Assembly (NCBI RefSeq): GCF_014643835.1
Contig: NZ_BMKD01000003.1
Location: forward strand, 496,001 to 560,000
Direction: 5' to 3'
DNA from: Mucilaginibacter rubeus
GTDB lineage: Bacteria > Bacteroidota > Bacteroidia > Sphingobacteriales > Sphingobacteriaceae
Length of the DNA: 64,000 bases
Part shown: positions 8,763-16,714 of the stretch, piece by piece
How the letters are laid out: every line of letters begins with the position of its first letter
Position numbering within the stretch: the stretch's first letter is position 1
The notes under the pieces: generated by a model
Told to the model about the DNA's origin: nothing
Databases searched by the model: none
Seen by the model: the letters and a program-made list of their open reading frames with translations, nothing else
Translations under genes and position numbers: made by a program

Positions 8763-9797
8763 ATGAATTTTGGCGGAGTTACCATAAAGGATATTGCTAA
8801 AGAGTTAGGGATCTCACCGTCAGCGGTTTCCAAGGCGCTTAAAGACAGTCATGAAATTGGCGAAAAAACCAAGGCGCTTGTACTGGAGTGTGCTAAAAGG
8901 CTCAACTATCAGCCCAATCTTAATGCCCAAAGCCTTAAACGGGGCAACAGCAAATCTATCGGCATTGTAGTTTCAACTATTGAGAACCAGTTTTTTTCGC
9001 AGGTGATCAATGGCATCGAATCAGTAGCACACAGTAAGGGATATAATGTGTTTATTACACAAACCCATGAATCGTATGAGCTTGAAATGCAAAATGTACG
9101 TCACCTGACTTTTCGCTCCATTGATGGTTTGCTGATCTCCCTCTCAACCGAAACCAACAATATTGATCATCTTAAAGAGCTTCATAAAAAAGGATTACCG
9201 ATAGTTTTCTTTGATAGGGTAAGCGATGAAATTGATACCCATAAAGTAGTAGCTGATAATTTTGCCGGCGCCTACGATGCTACAACCCAGTTAATTGATG
9301 CGGGATATCGCAAAATAGCGCATATCACCAGTTCGGTAAATGTATCTATCACAGCCGAACGCTTGAGGGGATACAAAGGCGCACTTGAACAACATGGTAT
9401 AATACCTGATGAAAAATTGATCAAGTACTGCCCGCATGGTGGTAAAGACCTTGCCGAGATCGAAAACGCGCTAAGTGAATTGTTTTCTGAAAGTAAGCCC
9501 GATGCTATTTTTACAGCCTCCGACAGGATCACGACTACGACCTTGTCCCTTCTTCATAAATTAGGCTTCCGGATTCCTGCTGATATCGCTTTGCTCGGCT
9601 TCACCAATACCCAACTGGCCGAAGTTTTAAACCCGCCGCTAAGTGCTGTTTATCAGCCCGGTTTTGAAATGGGAAAAAAGGCAACCGAAATGCTGATCAG
9701 CATTATCGAGAGCAAGCGGCCTGTTACAGAGTTTGAAACTACCGTATTGCCTACCCGGGTTTTTATCCGCAGTTCCTCTCAACCGGTAAAAGCTTAA
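8763..9797 (+). CDS. LacI family transcriptional regulator
   Basis: This 344-aa cytoplasmic regulator has an N-terminal helix-turn-helix (VTIKDIAKELGISPSAVSKA) with the LacI hinge region near residues 50-60 (LNAQSLKRG). A periplasmic-binding-protein-like sensor domain follows from about 65 to 335 (SIGIVVSTIENQFFSQVINGIE; FFDRV; DAIFTASDRI). A strong ribosome binding site (AAGGGGGCG) lies 5 nt before the ATG, unusual among its neighbours. It lies 108 nt upstream of the GH43 gene in the same direction, and an inverted repeat before GH43 could be its operator. It is clearly related to the LacI protein at 59884-60912, sharing SFFSQAINGIES-like and FFDRV segments. The effector is probably a pentose or other sugar (inference). 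Confidence 0.92.
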   Translation: MNFGGVTIKDIAKELGISPSAVSKALKDSHEIGEKTKALVLECAKRLNYQPNLNAQSLKRGNSKSIGIVVSTIENQFFSQVINGIESVAHSKGYNVFITQTHESYELEMQNVRHLTFRSIDGLLISLSTETNNIDHLKELHKKGLPIVFFDRVSDEIDTHKVVADNFAGAYDATTQLIDAGYRKIAHITSSVNVSITAERLRGYKGALEQHGIIPDEKLIKYCPHGGKDLAEIENALSELFSESKPDAIFTASDRITTTTLSLLHKLGFRIPADIALLGFTNTQLAEVLNPPLSAVYQPGFEMGKKATEMLISIIESKRPVTEFETTVLPTRVFIRSSSQPVKA

Positions 9798-9865
9798 TAT
9801 TAAATACCTGATTGGTAATAAATGTATGCTTAACATTTGTTGTTTTTGTGAAAACTTTTACAGAT

Positions 9866-9893
9866 TTTTAGCGCATTATAAACTACGCTAAAA
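9866..9893. promoter_or_regulatory. Inverted repeat upstream of GH43, possible LacI-family operator
   Basis: TTTTAGCG (9866-9873) and CGCTAAAA (9886-9893) form a perfect 8-bp inverted repeat with a 12-nt spacer, ending 12 nt before the GH43 start codon. The position suits an operator for the adjacent LacI regulator, but LacI operators are usually more compact, so an mRNA hairpin is equally possible. Confidence 0.4.
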
Positions 9894-9905
9894 CCTTTCA
9901 GCTCT

Positions 9906-10955
9906 ATGAAAAAAATGTTCACTGCCTGTTTGCTGCTGCTTTTATTTTCCAGCACGGCAATTGCACAAAATACCGGCAATAAAACTTTTACCAACCCGTT
10001 GCTGCCATCAGGCGCCGATCCCTGGGTGATCTGTAAAAACGGGTTTTACTACTATACCAATTCAACAGGGGGCAATATTGTTATCTGGAAAACAAAAGAT
10101 ATTACCAAGCTGAGCACTGCACCTAAGAAAGCTGTTTGGGCGCCGCCGCCTGGTACAGCTTATTCCAAAGACATATGGGCGCCCGAACTCCATTTTATAA
10201 ATGGCAAATGGTATGTATATTTTGCCGCGGATAATGGCGATAACAATAACCATCGCATATATGTACTGGAAAATAGCTCGGCCGACCCAATGGAAGGTAC
10301 CTGGGAGTTTAAAGGAAAAATAGCAGATAGCACCGATAAATGGGCTATTGACGCTTCGGTATTTGAAAATAACGGTAGTTGGTATATGATCTGGTCGGGC
10401 TGGGAAGGAGACCATAACGGTCAACAGAATATTTACATTGCTAAAATGAAAGACGCAATGACCATCGGCAGCGAACGCGTGAAAATATCGAGCCCGGCTT
10501 ATCAATGGGAAACCAATGGCGATCTGCATGATGCCGGTAACCCGGCACATGTAAGCGTAAATGAAGGACCGGAAATTTTGAAACATAAAGATAAGTTATT
10601 CCTGATCTATTCGGCCAGCGGCTGCTGGACTGACTTTTATGCATTGGGCATGCTTACCGCTTCTAAAAATAGTGATCTGTTGAACCCTAACTCATGGATC
10701 AAAACAGAGGAGCCGGTATTTAAGCAATCTCCTGAAAGCAGCGTTTACGCGCCCGGTCATAACTCATTCTTTAAATCGCCAGATGGAAGGGAGGACTGGA
10801 TCCTGTACCATGCCAACTCAAACCCTAACGAAGGCTGCGGTAATAAACGTTCGCCACGCGCGCAAAAATTTACATGGAATAAAGATGGCTCGCCCAATTT
10901 TGGTGTGCCACTGAAAGATGGACAGCCTTTGGTTGTACCTTCAGGAACGAAATAG
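9906..10955 (+). CDS. Glycoside hydrolase family 43 protein
   Basis: This 349-aa secreted enzyme has a signal peptide at 1-20 (LLLLLFSSTAIAQ). It shows the five-bladed propeller signatures of GH43: GADPWV with the general base Asp38, WAPELHFINGKWYVYFAA in the second blade, AIDASVF with the pKa-modulating Asp149, and NEGPEI with the acid Glu220. All three catalytic carboxylates appear present. GH43 enzymes act mostly on alpha-L-arabinofuranosides or beta-xylosides; the sequence alone does not separate these. It follows the LacI gene and has no other carbohydrate gene beside it, so it is probably a small regulated unit rather than part of a full utilisation locus. The ORF ends at 10955 with no clear terminator. 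Confidence 0.9.
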   Translation: MKKMFTACLLLLLFSSTAIAQNTGNKTFTNPLLPSGADPWVICKNGFYYYTNSTGGNIVIWKTKDITKLSTAPKKAVWAPPPGTAYSKDIWAPELHFINGKWYVYFAADNGDNNNHRIYVLENSSADPMEGTWEFKGKIADSTDKWAIDASVFENNGSWYMIWSGWEGDHNGQQNIYIAKMKDAMTIGSERVKISSPAYQWETNGDLHDAGNPAHVSVNEGPEILKHKDKLFLIYSASGCWTDFYALGMLTASKNSDLLNPNSWIKTEEPVFKQSPESSVYAPGHNSFFKSPDGREDWILYHANSNPNEGCGNKRSPRAQKFTWNKDGSPNFGVPLKDGQPLVVPSGTK

Positions 10956-11124
10956 CATTCGGGAATAACCGGCGTCGTGATTTCGATAGAGCAGAAGGCT
11001 CGGAATGTGTGCCGGAGCGAAGGAGAACTTATACAAGCTGTCTGTATAGTTTGTAGCAGGACGTATAAGATTTCGACGAGGAACGAGGAGAAATGACATT
11101 GATTTAAATCTCTGCTCCATCTTC
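10956..11124. repeat. Intergenic stretch with degenerate repeat-like sequence
   Basis: No gene is seen. The stretch contains CTTATAC (11028-11034) and GTATAAG (11063-11069) as an inverted pair. It also holds purine-rich GAGCGAAGGAGAA and GACGAGGAACGAGGAG blocks next to AAATGACA. This looks like a decayed dispersed intergenic repeat, but no second full copy occurs in the window. Confidence 0.35.
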
Positions 11125-11160
11125 TTGACAAATGTCAATTTCCTTCTTATCAAATGTCAA
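11125..11160. promoter_or_regulatory. Two Crp/Fnr-type boxes 22 bp apart upstream of SDR gene
   Basis: TTGACAAATGTCAA (11125-11138) is a perfect TTGAC-N4-GTCAA palindrome, the geometry of Crp/Fnr family operators. TTATCAAATGTCAA (11147-11160) is a second copy with two changes in the left half. Their starts are 22 bp apart, so both lie on the same DNA face. With a TAGATTTG box at 11183-11190 the second site is centred near -41 and the first near -63, matching class II and class I activator positions. Confidence 0.65.
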
Positions 11161-11182
11161 TGTACAGGTTATAGCATCGCGG

Positions 11183-11190
11183 TAGATTTG
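11183..11190 (+). promoter_or_regulatory. Promoter -7 box of the SDR gene
   Basis: TAGATTTG matches the Bacteroidota TAnnTTTG box 23 nt before the ATG. No TTG element is present at the expected -33 position, which is instead occupied by a Crp/Fnr-type half site, as expected for an activator-dependent promoter. Confidence 0.55.
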
Positions 11191-11213
11191 TATCAACAAA
11201 AGAACGATACAAA

Positions 11214-12071
11214 ATGTCAAAAACAATTTTTATAACCGGAACAAGTACAGGATTTGGTAAATTAACCACTATAACCCTTGCAAATGCAGGCCATACCGTA
11301 ATAGCAGGTATGCGCGGAATAAATGGCAAAAATGAAACTGTAGCCAAAGAGCTTTCAGCCTTGCCAAATGTTGAAGTAGTTGAGGTAGATATTACTGATG
11401 ATAATTCAGTTAAAGCTGCTTTTGAATATACATTAACCAAATACGGCCATATTGATGTGTTGGTGAACAATGCCGCAGTTTCAGGCTTTGGCGTACTGGA
11501 AGCTTACTCGCTCGATCAGATCAGGCAGATGTTTGAAGTGAATTTTTATGGAACCCTGCGCACCATCTTTGCGGTTTTGCCGGGGATGCGTAAAGCTAAA
11601 AATGGCCTTATCGTCAACATTACATCGGGTGCAAGTGGTCATACCCTGCCGTTCATGATTCCTTATCTTGCTTCCAAATTTGGGGTAGAAAGTATTACCG
11701 AAGGTTTAAAGGATGAGCTTGCGCAGTTCAACATCGAGAGCGTTAGTATCCAGCCGGGCGTTTATCCAACCGAAATGAATAATGGCAGCAAAACAGGCAT
11801 CCATGCCGATAAACCGGAAGTTGTGGCCGAATACGGCGAGACCTCAGCACAGCAATTTAACGCCATGGGCACAGCGCTTTTCAGCAAAATGGCCGAGTTT
11901 AACATGGACCCTCAAACTATTGCCGATGGTATATTGAGGCTGGTTGAAATGGAAAAGGGTACCCGCCCGTTGCGTTATCCACTTGATGCCGTAGCGCAGG
12001 GTACCGACCAGGAATTTATTGATGCCCGCGCCGCTATCAAAACAAAATGGTTAAGCAAATACACCGCATAA
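11214..12071 (+). CDS. SDR family NAD(P)-dependent oxidoreductase
   Basis: This 285-aa classical short-chain dehydrogenase has the cofactor motif TGTSTGFG at residues 8-15, the NNAA motif near 85, and the active-site Tyr and Lys in YLASK near 151-155, with the catalytic Ser probably in NITSGAS upstream. The segment IAGMRG after the second strand lacks the acidic residue typical of NAD-specific enzymes, hinting at NADP. The substrate is unknown; the family includes enzymes for steroids, sugars and quinones. It is followed 67 nt later by a Crp/Fnr regulator in the same direction, and preceded by two Crp/Fnr-type boxes, so the pair is probably a self-contained regulated unit. A terminator-like hairpin separates the two genes. 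Confidence 0.9.
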   Translation: MSKTIFITGTSTGFGKLTTITLANAGHTVIAGMRGINGKNETVAKELSALPNVEVVEVDITDDNSVKAAFEYTLTKYGHIDVLVNNAAVSGFGVLEAYSLDQIRQMFEVNFYGTLRTIFAVLPGMRKAKNGLIVNITSGASGHTLPFMIPYLASKFGVESITEGLKDELAQFNIESVSIQPGVYPTEMNNGSKTGIHADKPEVVAEYGETSAQQFNAMGTALFSKMAEFNMDPQTIADGILRLVEMEKGTRPLRYPLDAVAQGTDQEFIDARAAIKTKWLSKYTA

Positions 12072-12097
12072 CCTAATTATAAAAAGATTACCCGAAC

Positions 12098-12136
12098 AAA
12101 AGCAAATATCCCCGGATAAAGGAGATATTTGCTTTT
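12098..12136 (+). terminator. Terminator or attenuator hairpin before the Crp/Fnr gene
   Basis: AAAAGCAAATATC (12098-12110) pairs perfectly with GATATTTGCTTTT (12124-12136) around a 13-nt loop, and the 3' arm runs into TTTTATAT. The arm ends 2 nt before the ATG at 12139, and the only purine-rich ribosome site (AAAGGAG) lies in the loop. It may terminate SDR transcription or control translation of the regulator. Confidence 0.6.
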
Positions 12137-12138
12137 AT

Positions 12139-12720
12139 ATGTTTGAGCAATTTAAAGAGTACATTGGCCAGAAAGCAACACTCACCGAAGCCGACTATGC
12201 TAAAATTGAAGCAGTTTGTATTTTTAAAAAACTCCGTAAAAAGCAGTATTTATTGCAGGAAGGCGATGTTTGGAAGTATAACGCTTTTATAACCAAAGGC
12301 TTGGTTCGATTTTACAGCGTTGATGAAAATGGCCGCGAAAACATAGTAAGCTTTGCTAAAGAAAACTGGTGGACAGGCGACCGTGCCAGTCTGCTTACCG
12401 GCGAGCCTTCTAAAAATAATATTGATGCTATTGAGGATACAGAACTGATACTGATTACCAAAACAAACTTCGACAGGCTTTGCCGTGATATACAGGCTTT
12501 TAACGATATGGTTAATGCCATTCTGAACAAAAGTTTCATCACCAGTCAAAACCGCATTCACTCGGCCATTGCCTTTACTGCCGAGCAAAAATATCTTGAT
12601 TTTGTGCAGAAATATCCCGATCTCTCGCTAAGGGTGCCACAGGCGATGATTGCATCTTACTTAGGCATTACCCCCGAAACCTTAAGCCGTGTACGAAAAG
12701 AAACTGTAAAGAAACATTAA
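12139..12720 (+). CDS. Crp/Fnr family transcriptional regulator
   Basis: This 193-aa regulator has an N-terminal cyclic-nucleotide-binding-like beta roll (about 20-125: LLQEGDVWKYNAFITKGLVRFY, ENWWTGDRASLLTGE). A C-terminal winged helix carries the recognition motif VPQAMIASYLGITPETLSRVRK at about 166-187. There is no N-terminal Cys cluster, so it is not a classical iron-sulfur Fnr, and the Arg of the cAMP-binding motif is not evident, so the ligand is unknown. The TPETLSR recognition helix is typical of many Bacteroidota Crp-like proteins. Its likely target is the twin TTGAC-N4-GTCAA site upstream of the preceding SDR gene. The stop overlaps the convergent HD gene by 4 nt (12717-12720). Confidence 0.9.
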   Translation: MFEQFKEYIGQKATLTEADYAKIEAVCIFKKLRKKQYLLQEGDVWKYNAFITKGLVRFYSVDENGRENIVSFAKENWWTGDRASLLTGEPSKNNIDAIEDTELILITKTNFDRLCRDIQAFNDMVNAILNKSFITSQNRIHSAIAFTAEQKYLDFVQKYPDLSLRVPQAMIASYLGITPETLSRVRKETVKKH

Positions 12721-13307
12721 CCCTGAAACTTCATCAGTTCAATGTTTTTCTTCTTCATGGCTTGCAATACCGTTTTACCGTATTCTGTAAAATATTGGTG
12801 TTGTTGTAACAGGCTTAAATTAAGGGTATGCCATTCTTTGTCGCTATATTGCTTATCCAGATGTACTTCCCATTCCTGTTTTAAATCATGGGCAAAATCC
12901 AGGTAGTTTACAGATGCCAGGTGGTGCATATCGGCATCGCAAATAATTTGCTGGATAAGATTTTGGGGCGATTGCGGTACTTTTGTAGCTTCAATACAAT
13001 CCCATACCTGTTGTATAAAATCATTATTGTAATGGTGCTGCATTAAAAAAGTACCGGCAATAACCATGCTGGTATCTTCATGTCCCTTGTAATGGTAAAG
13101 GTAGCCGGTGTCATGAAACCAGGCGGCCACTGTTAAGATAGTTAATTCCTGTCTTTTTAATTTATTGTGCCCGGCAATTTCAATGGCGGCGTTTACCACC
13201 CTTTGTGTATGTTCCAAATTATGAAAATACATAGTTGCCGGAAGGTTTTCTTCCATTAAGGAGGTAACGTAGGCAGCGGTCCTTTTAACAATACTTATGG
13301 CAGACAT
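12717..13307 (-). CDS. HD domain-containing phosphohydrolase
   Basis: This 196-aa soluble protein has an HD metal-site pattern: YFHNLEHTQRV (His), AAWFHDTGYL (His-Asp doublet), YKGHEDTS, and a later Asp in IICDADMHHL. HD proteins hydrolyse phosphomonoesters or diesters such as nucleotides and cyclic dinucleotides; this small single-domain version is of unknown specificity and could be a (p)ppGpp- or nucleotide-directed enzyme. It is convergent with the Crp/Fnr gene, overlapping it by 4 nt, and divergent from the DoxX-like gene 167 nt away. The C-terminal part (residues 130-196) is helical and unrecognised. Confidence 0.85.
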   Translation of the reverse strand: MSAISIVKRTAAYVTSLMEENLPATMYFHNLEHTQRVVNAAIEIAGHNKLKRQELTILTVAAWFHDTGYLYHYKGHEDTSMVIAGTFLMQHHYNNDFIQQVWDCIEATKVPQSPQNLIQQIICDADMHHLASVNYLDFAHDLKQEWEVHLDKQYSDKEWHTLNLSLLQQHQYFTEYGKTVLQAMKKKNIELMKFQG

Positions 13308-13474
13308 GTGAGTGATGCGATACTACCCTCACATTCTGTAGAAATTCTGGATAAATGATAGCCTGCATGCCTCTCAACAAAAAGATGACACTTTTATCTT
13401 ATTTGTGTAAACATGGATTTTGCGTTTTTAAGCAGGATTTTAAACCTGTATTTTAGGTGCATAAATGTTGATAG

Positions 13475-13915
13475 ATGAAAAATACACTTCAAATAGCACA
13501 ACTTTATTTGCGCTTTGCTTTAGCGATTGGTTTTTTGCTGCCCGTGGCAGATCGCTTGGGTTTCATGGGGCCGGCAGGGCAAAATTCAGTAAGCTGGGGT
13601 AGTTGGGATAATTTTGTGGTTTATACCAATACGTTGATGCCATATTTGAGCCGGTGGATGGCAGGTGTCATGGGTTTTTTAGCAACAGTGGCCGAGGTTT
13701 CAATAGCCATCATGTTTATTGTAGGTTTTAAGACTCGTACGGCGGCTTATGCAAGTTTTGCCCTTACGCTTACTTTTGCCCTTTGCATGACCATATTTTC
13801 AGGAATCAAGGCTCCTTTTAACTATTCGGTTTGGGCCGATAGCGCGGGTAGTTTATTACTGGCAAGTATAGCTACTTATCGCTGGAGCATTGATTTTATA
13901 TATGATGAAGCTTAG
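13475..13915 (+). CDS. DoxX-like integral membrane protein
   Basis: This 146-aa protein has four predicted membrane helices: about 9-27, 60-83, 86-108 and 118-137. It resembles the DoxX/TMEM35-like family, with the early Arg in YLRFALAIGFLLPVADRLG and the GFKTRTAAY loop. Members are linked to thiosulfate:quinone oxidoreductase and redox stress, but most have no known function. It is convergent with the flavin monooxygenase gene, whose stop lies only 23 nt away. No signal peptide beyond the first helix. Confidence 0.75.
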   Translation: MKNTLQIAQLYLRFALAIGFLLPVADRLGFMGPAGQNSVSWGSWDNFVVYTNTLMPYLSRWMAGVMGFLATVAEVSIAIMFIVGFKTRTAAYASFALTLTFALCMTIFSGIKAPFNYSVWADSAGSLLLASIATYRWSIDFIYDEA

Positions 13916-13938
13916 TGTTTGTTAAGGTCTTTTAGTAT

Positions 13939-15486
13939 TCATTTACCTTTGAAGGTATCAAAATAACCGCTTATCAAACCTGGGCTTATTTCATCGCTAA
14001 GCAGGCCTATATAATTGTCGGGCCGTATTAACAGGTATAAACCTGATTGTACCCCTAATTTTTGCCAGCTTTCATTAAGGGGTAAATTAACTACTTTGAT
14101 ATAATTTATTAAGTGATCAGGAATTAGGCCGTCGTACCCAATGCTGCCAATACATAACAGGTGAAATTTGGGTTCCAGGAGCAAATGATAGATGCTTTGT
14201 AGTTTGCCTTCGTTAGTGGTCATAACGTAGGGGCACCTGTCGCCGGCACTAAATTTTAGCTTCTGTTTAATAAACTGCAGGGAAAGCGGGCTTTTTCTGT
14301 ACGAATACCAAATTTGGGACAAGATCCTGAAAATGCGTTTTGAGATGCATTGGGTTGACAGTACGAGGCATAAAATATTGGGCATAACGTAGGTGCGTAA
14401 TTGATATAAGAACCAGTTACAGCTTGTCATGAATGCAAATATTTTATCGGTAAATTTCATGAGCCATTGGGCAAAAGGGTACCGTTCGTCATGATAGGTA
14501 TTAATAAGTTTATCATCAGCAACGCCCTGCAGCACCAGGGCCAGTTTCCAGGCCAGGTTATGTGCATCCTGCAAGCCGGTATTCATGCCCTGTCCACCTG
14601 CGGGACTATGAATATGTGCGGCATCGCCCAATAAAAAACATCGGTTTATCCTGAAACTGTTAACACAGCGGTGATGTAGTTTATAAACTGAAAACCAGTT
14701 TAATTTTTCTATGTTCAGCGACAGCTTAATGTTGGCCGTGATCACATCTTTAAGATCATCAAAAATAACATTTTCTTTGCCTGCAAAACCTTCGGGGAGG
14801 GTACCTAAAATGCGGTAATTACCGTTGCCATACATGGGGAAAAAGGCGCAGAAATTAACATGCGACAGTGATGCAATGAGCTTGTTTGCTGGTTGCAGCC
14901 AGCTAAGCTTTACATCGGCCACAAAAAATTTATTTTGGTAGGTGCCTCCTTCAAAACTTAATCCCAGTTGCTGCCTTACCGGGCTCGATGAACCGTCGCA
15001 AGCCAGCAAGTAGGAGGCTTGAATACTTATTTTCCTGAACGGATCACTTTTATCGTAAAGACTGGCCACAACGTGATCATCATGCTGTTCAAAACTAACC
15101 AAACTGGTTCGCCACAAAACGTCACGGCCTGTAGCTTTTAATTGCTCGTAAAGCAGTTCCTCGTTTTTAAACTGTTCAAATGCCTGCAGGTTGGGGAAAT
15201 CGGTGAGTCCGTTGCCTGCGTTGGCTGTTTCAAGTACTGCTTTTTCCCGGCCATTCATGTAAATTGCAAATTTGCCAATCACCTGTCCCTGTTCAAAAAC
15301 AGTATCAGCCAAGCCCATTTGCTGGTAAATTTCCATGCTGCGTGCCGTAACCAGCATAGCCCGCGACTCATGGGTAGGTGCCGGCTTGGTATCGATAATA
15401 ATAAACTCAACGTTAAAGCGGGCCAGCTGGCAGGCGGCCATTAAACCGGTTGGCCCGGCACCGATAATAATTACTTGTGTATGCAC
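13939..15486 (-). CDS. FAD-dependent aromatic-ring monooxygenase
   Basis: This 515-aa class A flavin monooxygenase of the PheA/TfdB/MhpA type has the Rossmann motif IIGAGPTGLMAACQLA at 6-21 and an acid residue after the second strand (FIIIDTK). It also has the DG motif LLACDGSSSPVRQQLGL at about 160 and the GD motif LLGDAAHIHSPAGGQGMN at about 275, all as expected for FAD and NAD(P)H binding. The C-terminal 130 residues resemble the thioredoxin-like domain of this group but are divergent. It probably hydroxylates a phenolic or polyketide-like compound. It lies 57 nt downstream of the HTHP haem gene and is followed by a convergent gene, so AraC-HTHP-monooxygenase probably form one unit. Confidence 0.88.
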   Translation of the reverse strand: MHTQVIIIGAGPTGLMAACQLARFNVEFIIIDTKPAPTHESRAMLVTARSMEIYQQMGLADTVFEQGQVIGKFAIYMNGREKAVLETANAGNGLTDFPNLQAFEQFKNEELLYEQLKATGRDVLWRTSLVSFEQHDDHVVASLYDKSDPFRKISIQASYLLACDGSSSPVRQQLGLSFEGGTYQNKFFVADVKLSWLQPANKLIASLSHVNFCAFFPMYGNGNYRILGTLPEGFAGKENVIFDDLKDVITANIKLSLNIEKLNWFSVYKLHHRCVNSFRINRCFLLGDAAHIHSPAGGQGMNTGLQDAHNLAWKLALVLQGVADDKLINTYHDERYPFAQWLMKFTDKIFAFMTSCNWFLYQLRTYVMPNILCLVLSTQCISKRIFRILSQIWYSYRKSPLSLQFIKQKLKFSAGDRCPYVMTTNEGKLQSIYHLLLEPKFHLLCIGSIGYDGLIPDHLINYIKVVNLPLNESWQKLGVQSGLYLLIRPDNYIGLLSDEISPGLISGYFDTFKGK

Positions 15487-15543
15487 GATGTATTACCGGG
15501 CTTAAAATATGAAATTAATTGGCAAAGCTCGGCCATTGTTGCG

Positions 15544-15783
15544 CTATCGCCAGTAATTATTAGCTGCAGCTATTGTAGCAAATTCGGTTGCCACTGTTTG
15601 CCCTACGGCAATGAGCATCGCTGCGTCTTCGGCGTAAACACCTCTTAGCTTACCACGAATTTCGGCATCGGGCTGAGTTACTTTGATGATGAGCCTTGCC
15701 ATTTTAATAGCAAGTTCACGGCCTTCCTGTGGAGTTGCTGTGATTAAGGAGTTGCCCGGGATTAATTGTACTTCTTCTGACAT
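15544..15783 (-). CDS. Hexameric tyrosine-coordinated haem protein (HTHP)
   Basis: I start this at the ATG at 15783, giving 79 aa; the frame is open further upstream but that extension overlaps the AraC gene. From residue 13 the protein closely matches the HTHP family as I remember it: LITATPQEGRELAIKMARL, TQPDAEIRGKLRGVY, and ATEFATIAAANNYW at the C-terminus. Tyr50 falls where the haem-ligating Tyr of the Silicibacter protein lies, and Arg residues near 43 and 47 precede it. Known HTHP forms a hexamer with one haem per subunit and weak peroxidase and catalase activity. It lies between an AraC regulator and a flavin monooxygenase, so it may deal with peroxide leaked by the monooxygenase or use the same substrate (inference). 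Confidence 0.85.
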   Translation of the reverse strand: MSEEVQLIPGNSLITATPQEGRELAIKMARLIIKVTQPDAEIRGKLRGVYAEDAAMLIAVGQTVATEFATIAAANNYWR

Positions 15784-15841
15784 GATGATAAATTTAATTA
15801 ATTGGTTATTAGGTTGATTAAATAAGATTGTGAATAGCTTA

Positions 15842-16714
15842 TTAAAAAACAGGTTGCAATACAGTGCCCCTTTTCTTAAAATCAGAAAAGCTGATCCCGG
15901 TAGCATTTTTAAAGAATTTACTGAAATGGGCCATATCGCAAAAACCCAGGTCATACGCTATTTTTTTCATGCAGTTGTCGGGGTGTATAGCTTGTTTTTT
16001 AGCTTCGGCTGCAACTCTTTGCCTGATGTGATGGCCGGCCGATTGTCCGGTCAATTTTTTTACCACTTCGTTAAGGTAATTGGGGGTTACAGATAATCTG
16101 TCGGCGTAATCGGCCACCATTTTATACTCCCTGAAGTTTTTATCGAGCAAGCTTATGAAGTTTTGTAATATGGAGGTATTGCGCGACTGTTTCGGCGCTT
16201 GTTCCATCGATTCCAACTGGCGTGAAAGATAGATGAGGAAGATCTTAAAATATCGTTTTAATATTTCGGCACGGTAAAGATTGTGCCGGCTATATTCTTT
16301 CATCATTATTTCGGTAATATCATTCATATCATCGGCCAGTTCGCTGTTAATGGTAACGATTGGTGTTTGATTAAATATTTGATGGATAGGGTTGTATATA
16401 AGGTCGCGGCCATAATCATCTACATCCAAAAACGAATCGGTGAACGATATTACGTAACCATGCAGGCTATTGCTAAATTTAAGATCATGCAGCTGGCCGG
16501 GTTTTATTAGCAGCAACTGATTGGTGTTAACCGCCTCCTTTTGCAAATTGAGCCTGTAATAGCCGTTGCCTGAAACTATCCATATCAGCATGAAATAATT
16601 GTTGGGAAGATCGACGCCGTTTTCTTTGATCCATTCGATAGTATGGATTTTGAAAGGGAGGTAATAAGATGCTTTCTCAAAATGTAACGGTGCAAAATCG
16701 TTAAATTGTTTCAT
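15842..16714 (-). CDS. AraC family transcriptional regulator
   Basis: This 290-aa regulator has an N-terminal cupin-like sensing region (about 25-110: LIWIVSGNGYYRLN, LLIKPGQLHDLKF) and a C-terminal double helix-turn-helix (about 185-285). The latter carries the AraC signature VTPNYLNEVVKKLTGQSAGHH and IAYDLGFCDMAHFSKFFK. It precedes HTHP (58 nt) and the monooxygenase on the same strand, and is likely to regulate them in response to an aromatic or similar small molecule. The signal molecule is not known. Confidence 0.92.
   Translation of the reverse strand: MKQFNDFAPLHFEKASYYLPFKIHTIEWIKENGVDLPNNYFMLIWIVSGNGYYRLNLQKEAVNTNQLLLIKPGQLHDLKFSNSLHGYVISFTDSFLDVDDYGRDLIYNPIHQIFNQTPIVTINSELADDMNDITEIMMKEYSRHNLYRAEILKRYFKIFLIYLSRQLESMEQAPKQSRNTSILQNFISLLDKNFREYKMVADYADRLSVTPNYLNEVVKKLTGQSAGHHIRQRVAAEAKKQAIHPDNCMKKIAYDLGFCDMAHFSKFFKNATGISFSDFKKRGTVLQPVF

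Noticed and set aside
10757-11153. Minus-strand frames crossing the GH43 end and the intergenic region
   Set aside because: They overlap a firm gene on the other strand and have no domain signature.
15784-15954. Upstream extension of the HTHP gene
   Set aside because: It overlaps the AraC coding end and lacks similarity; the family start matches the ATG at 15783.
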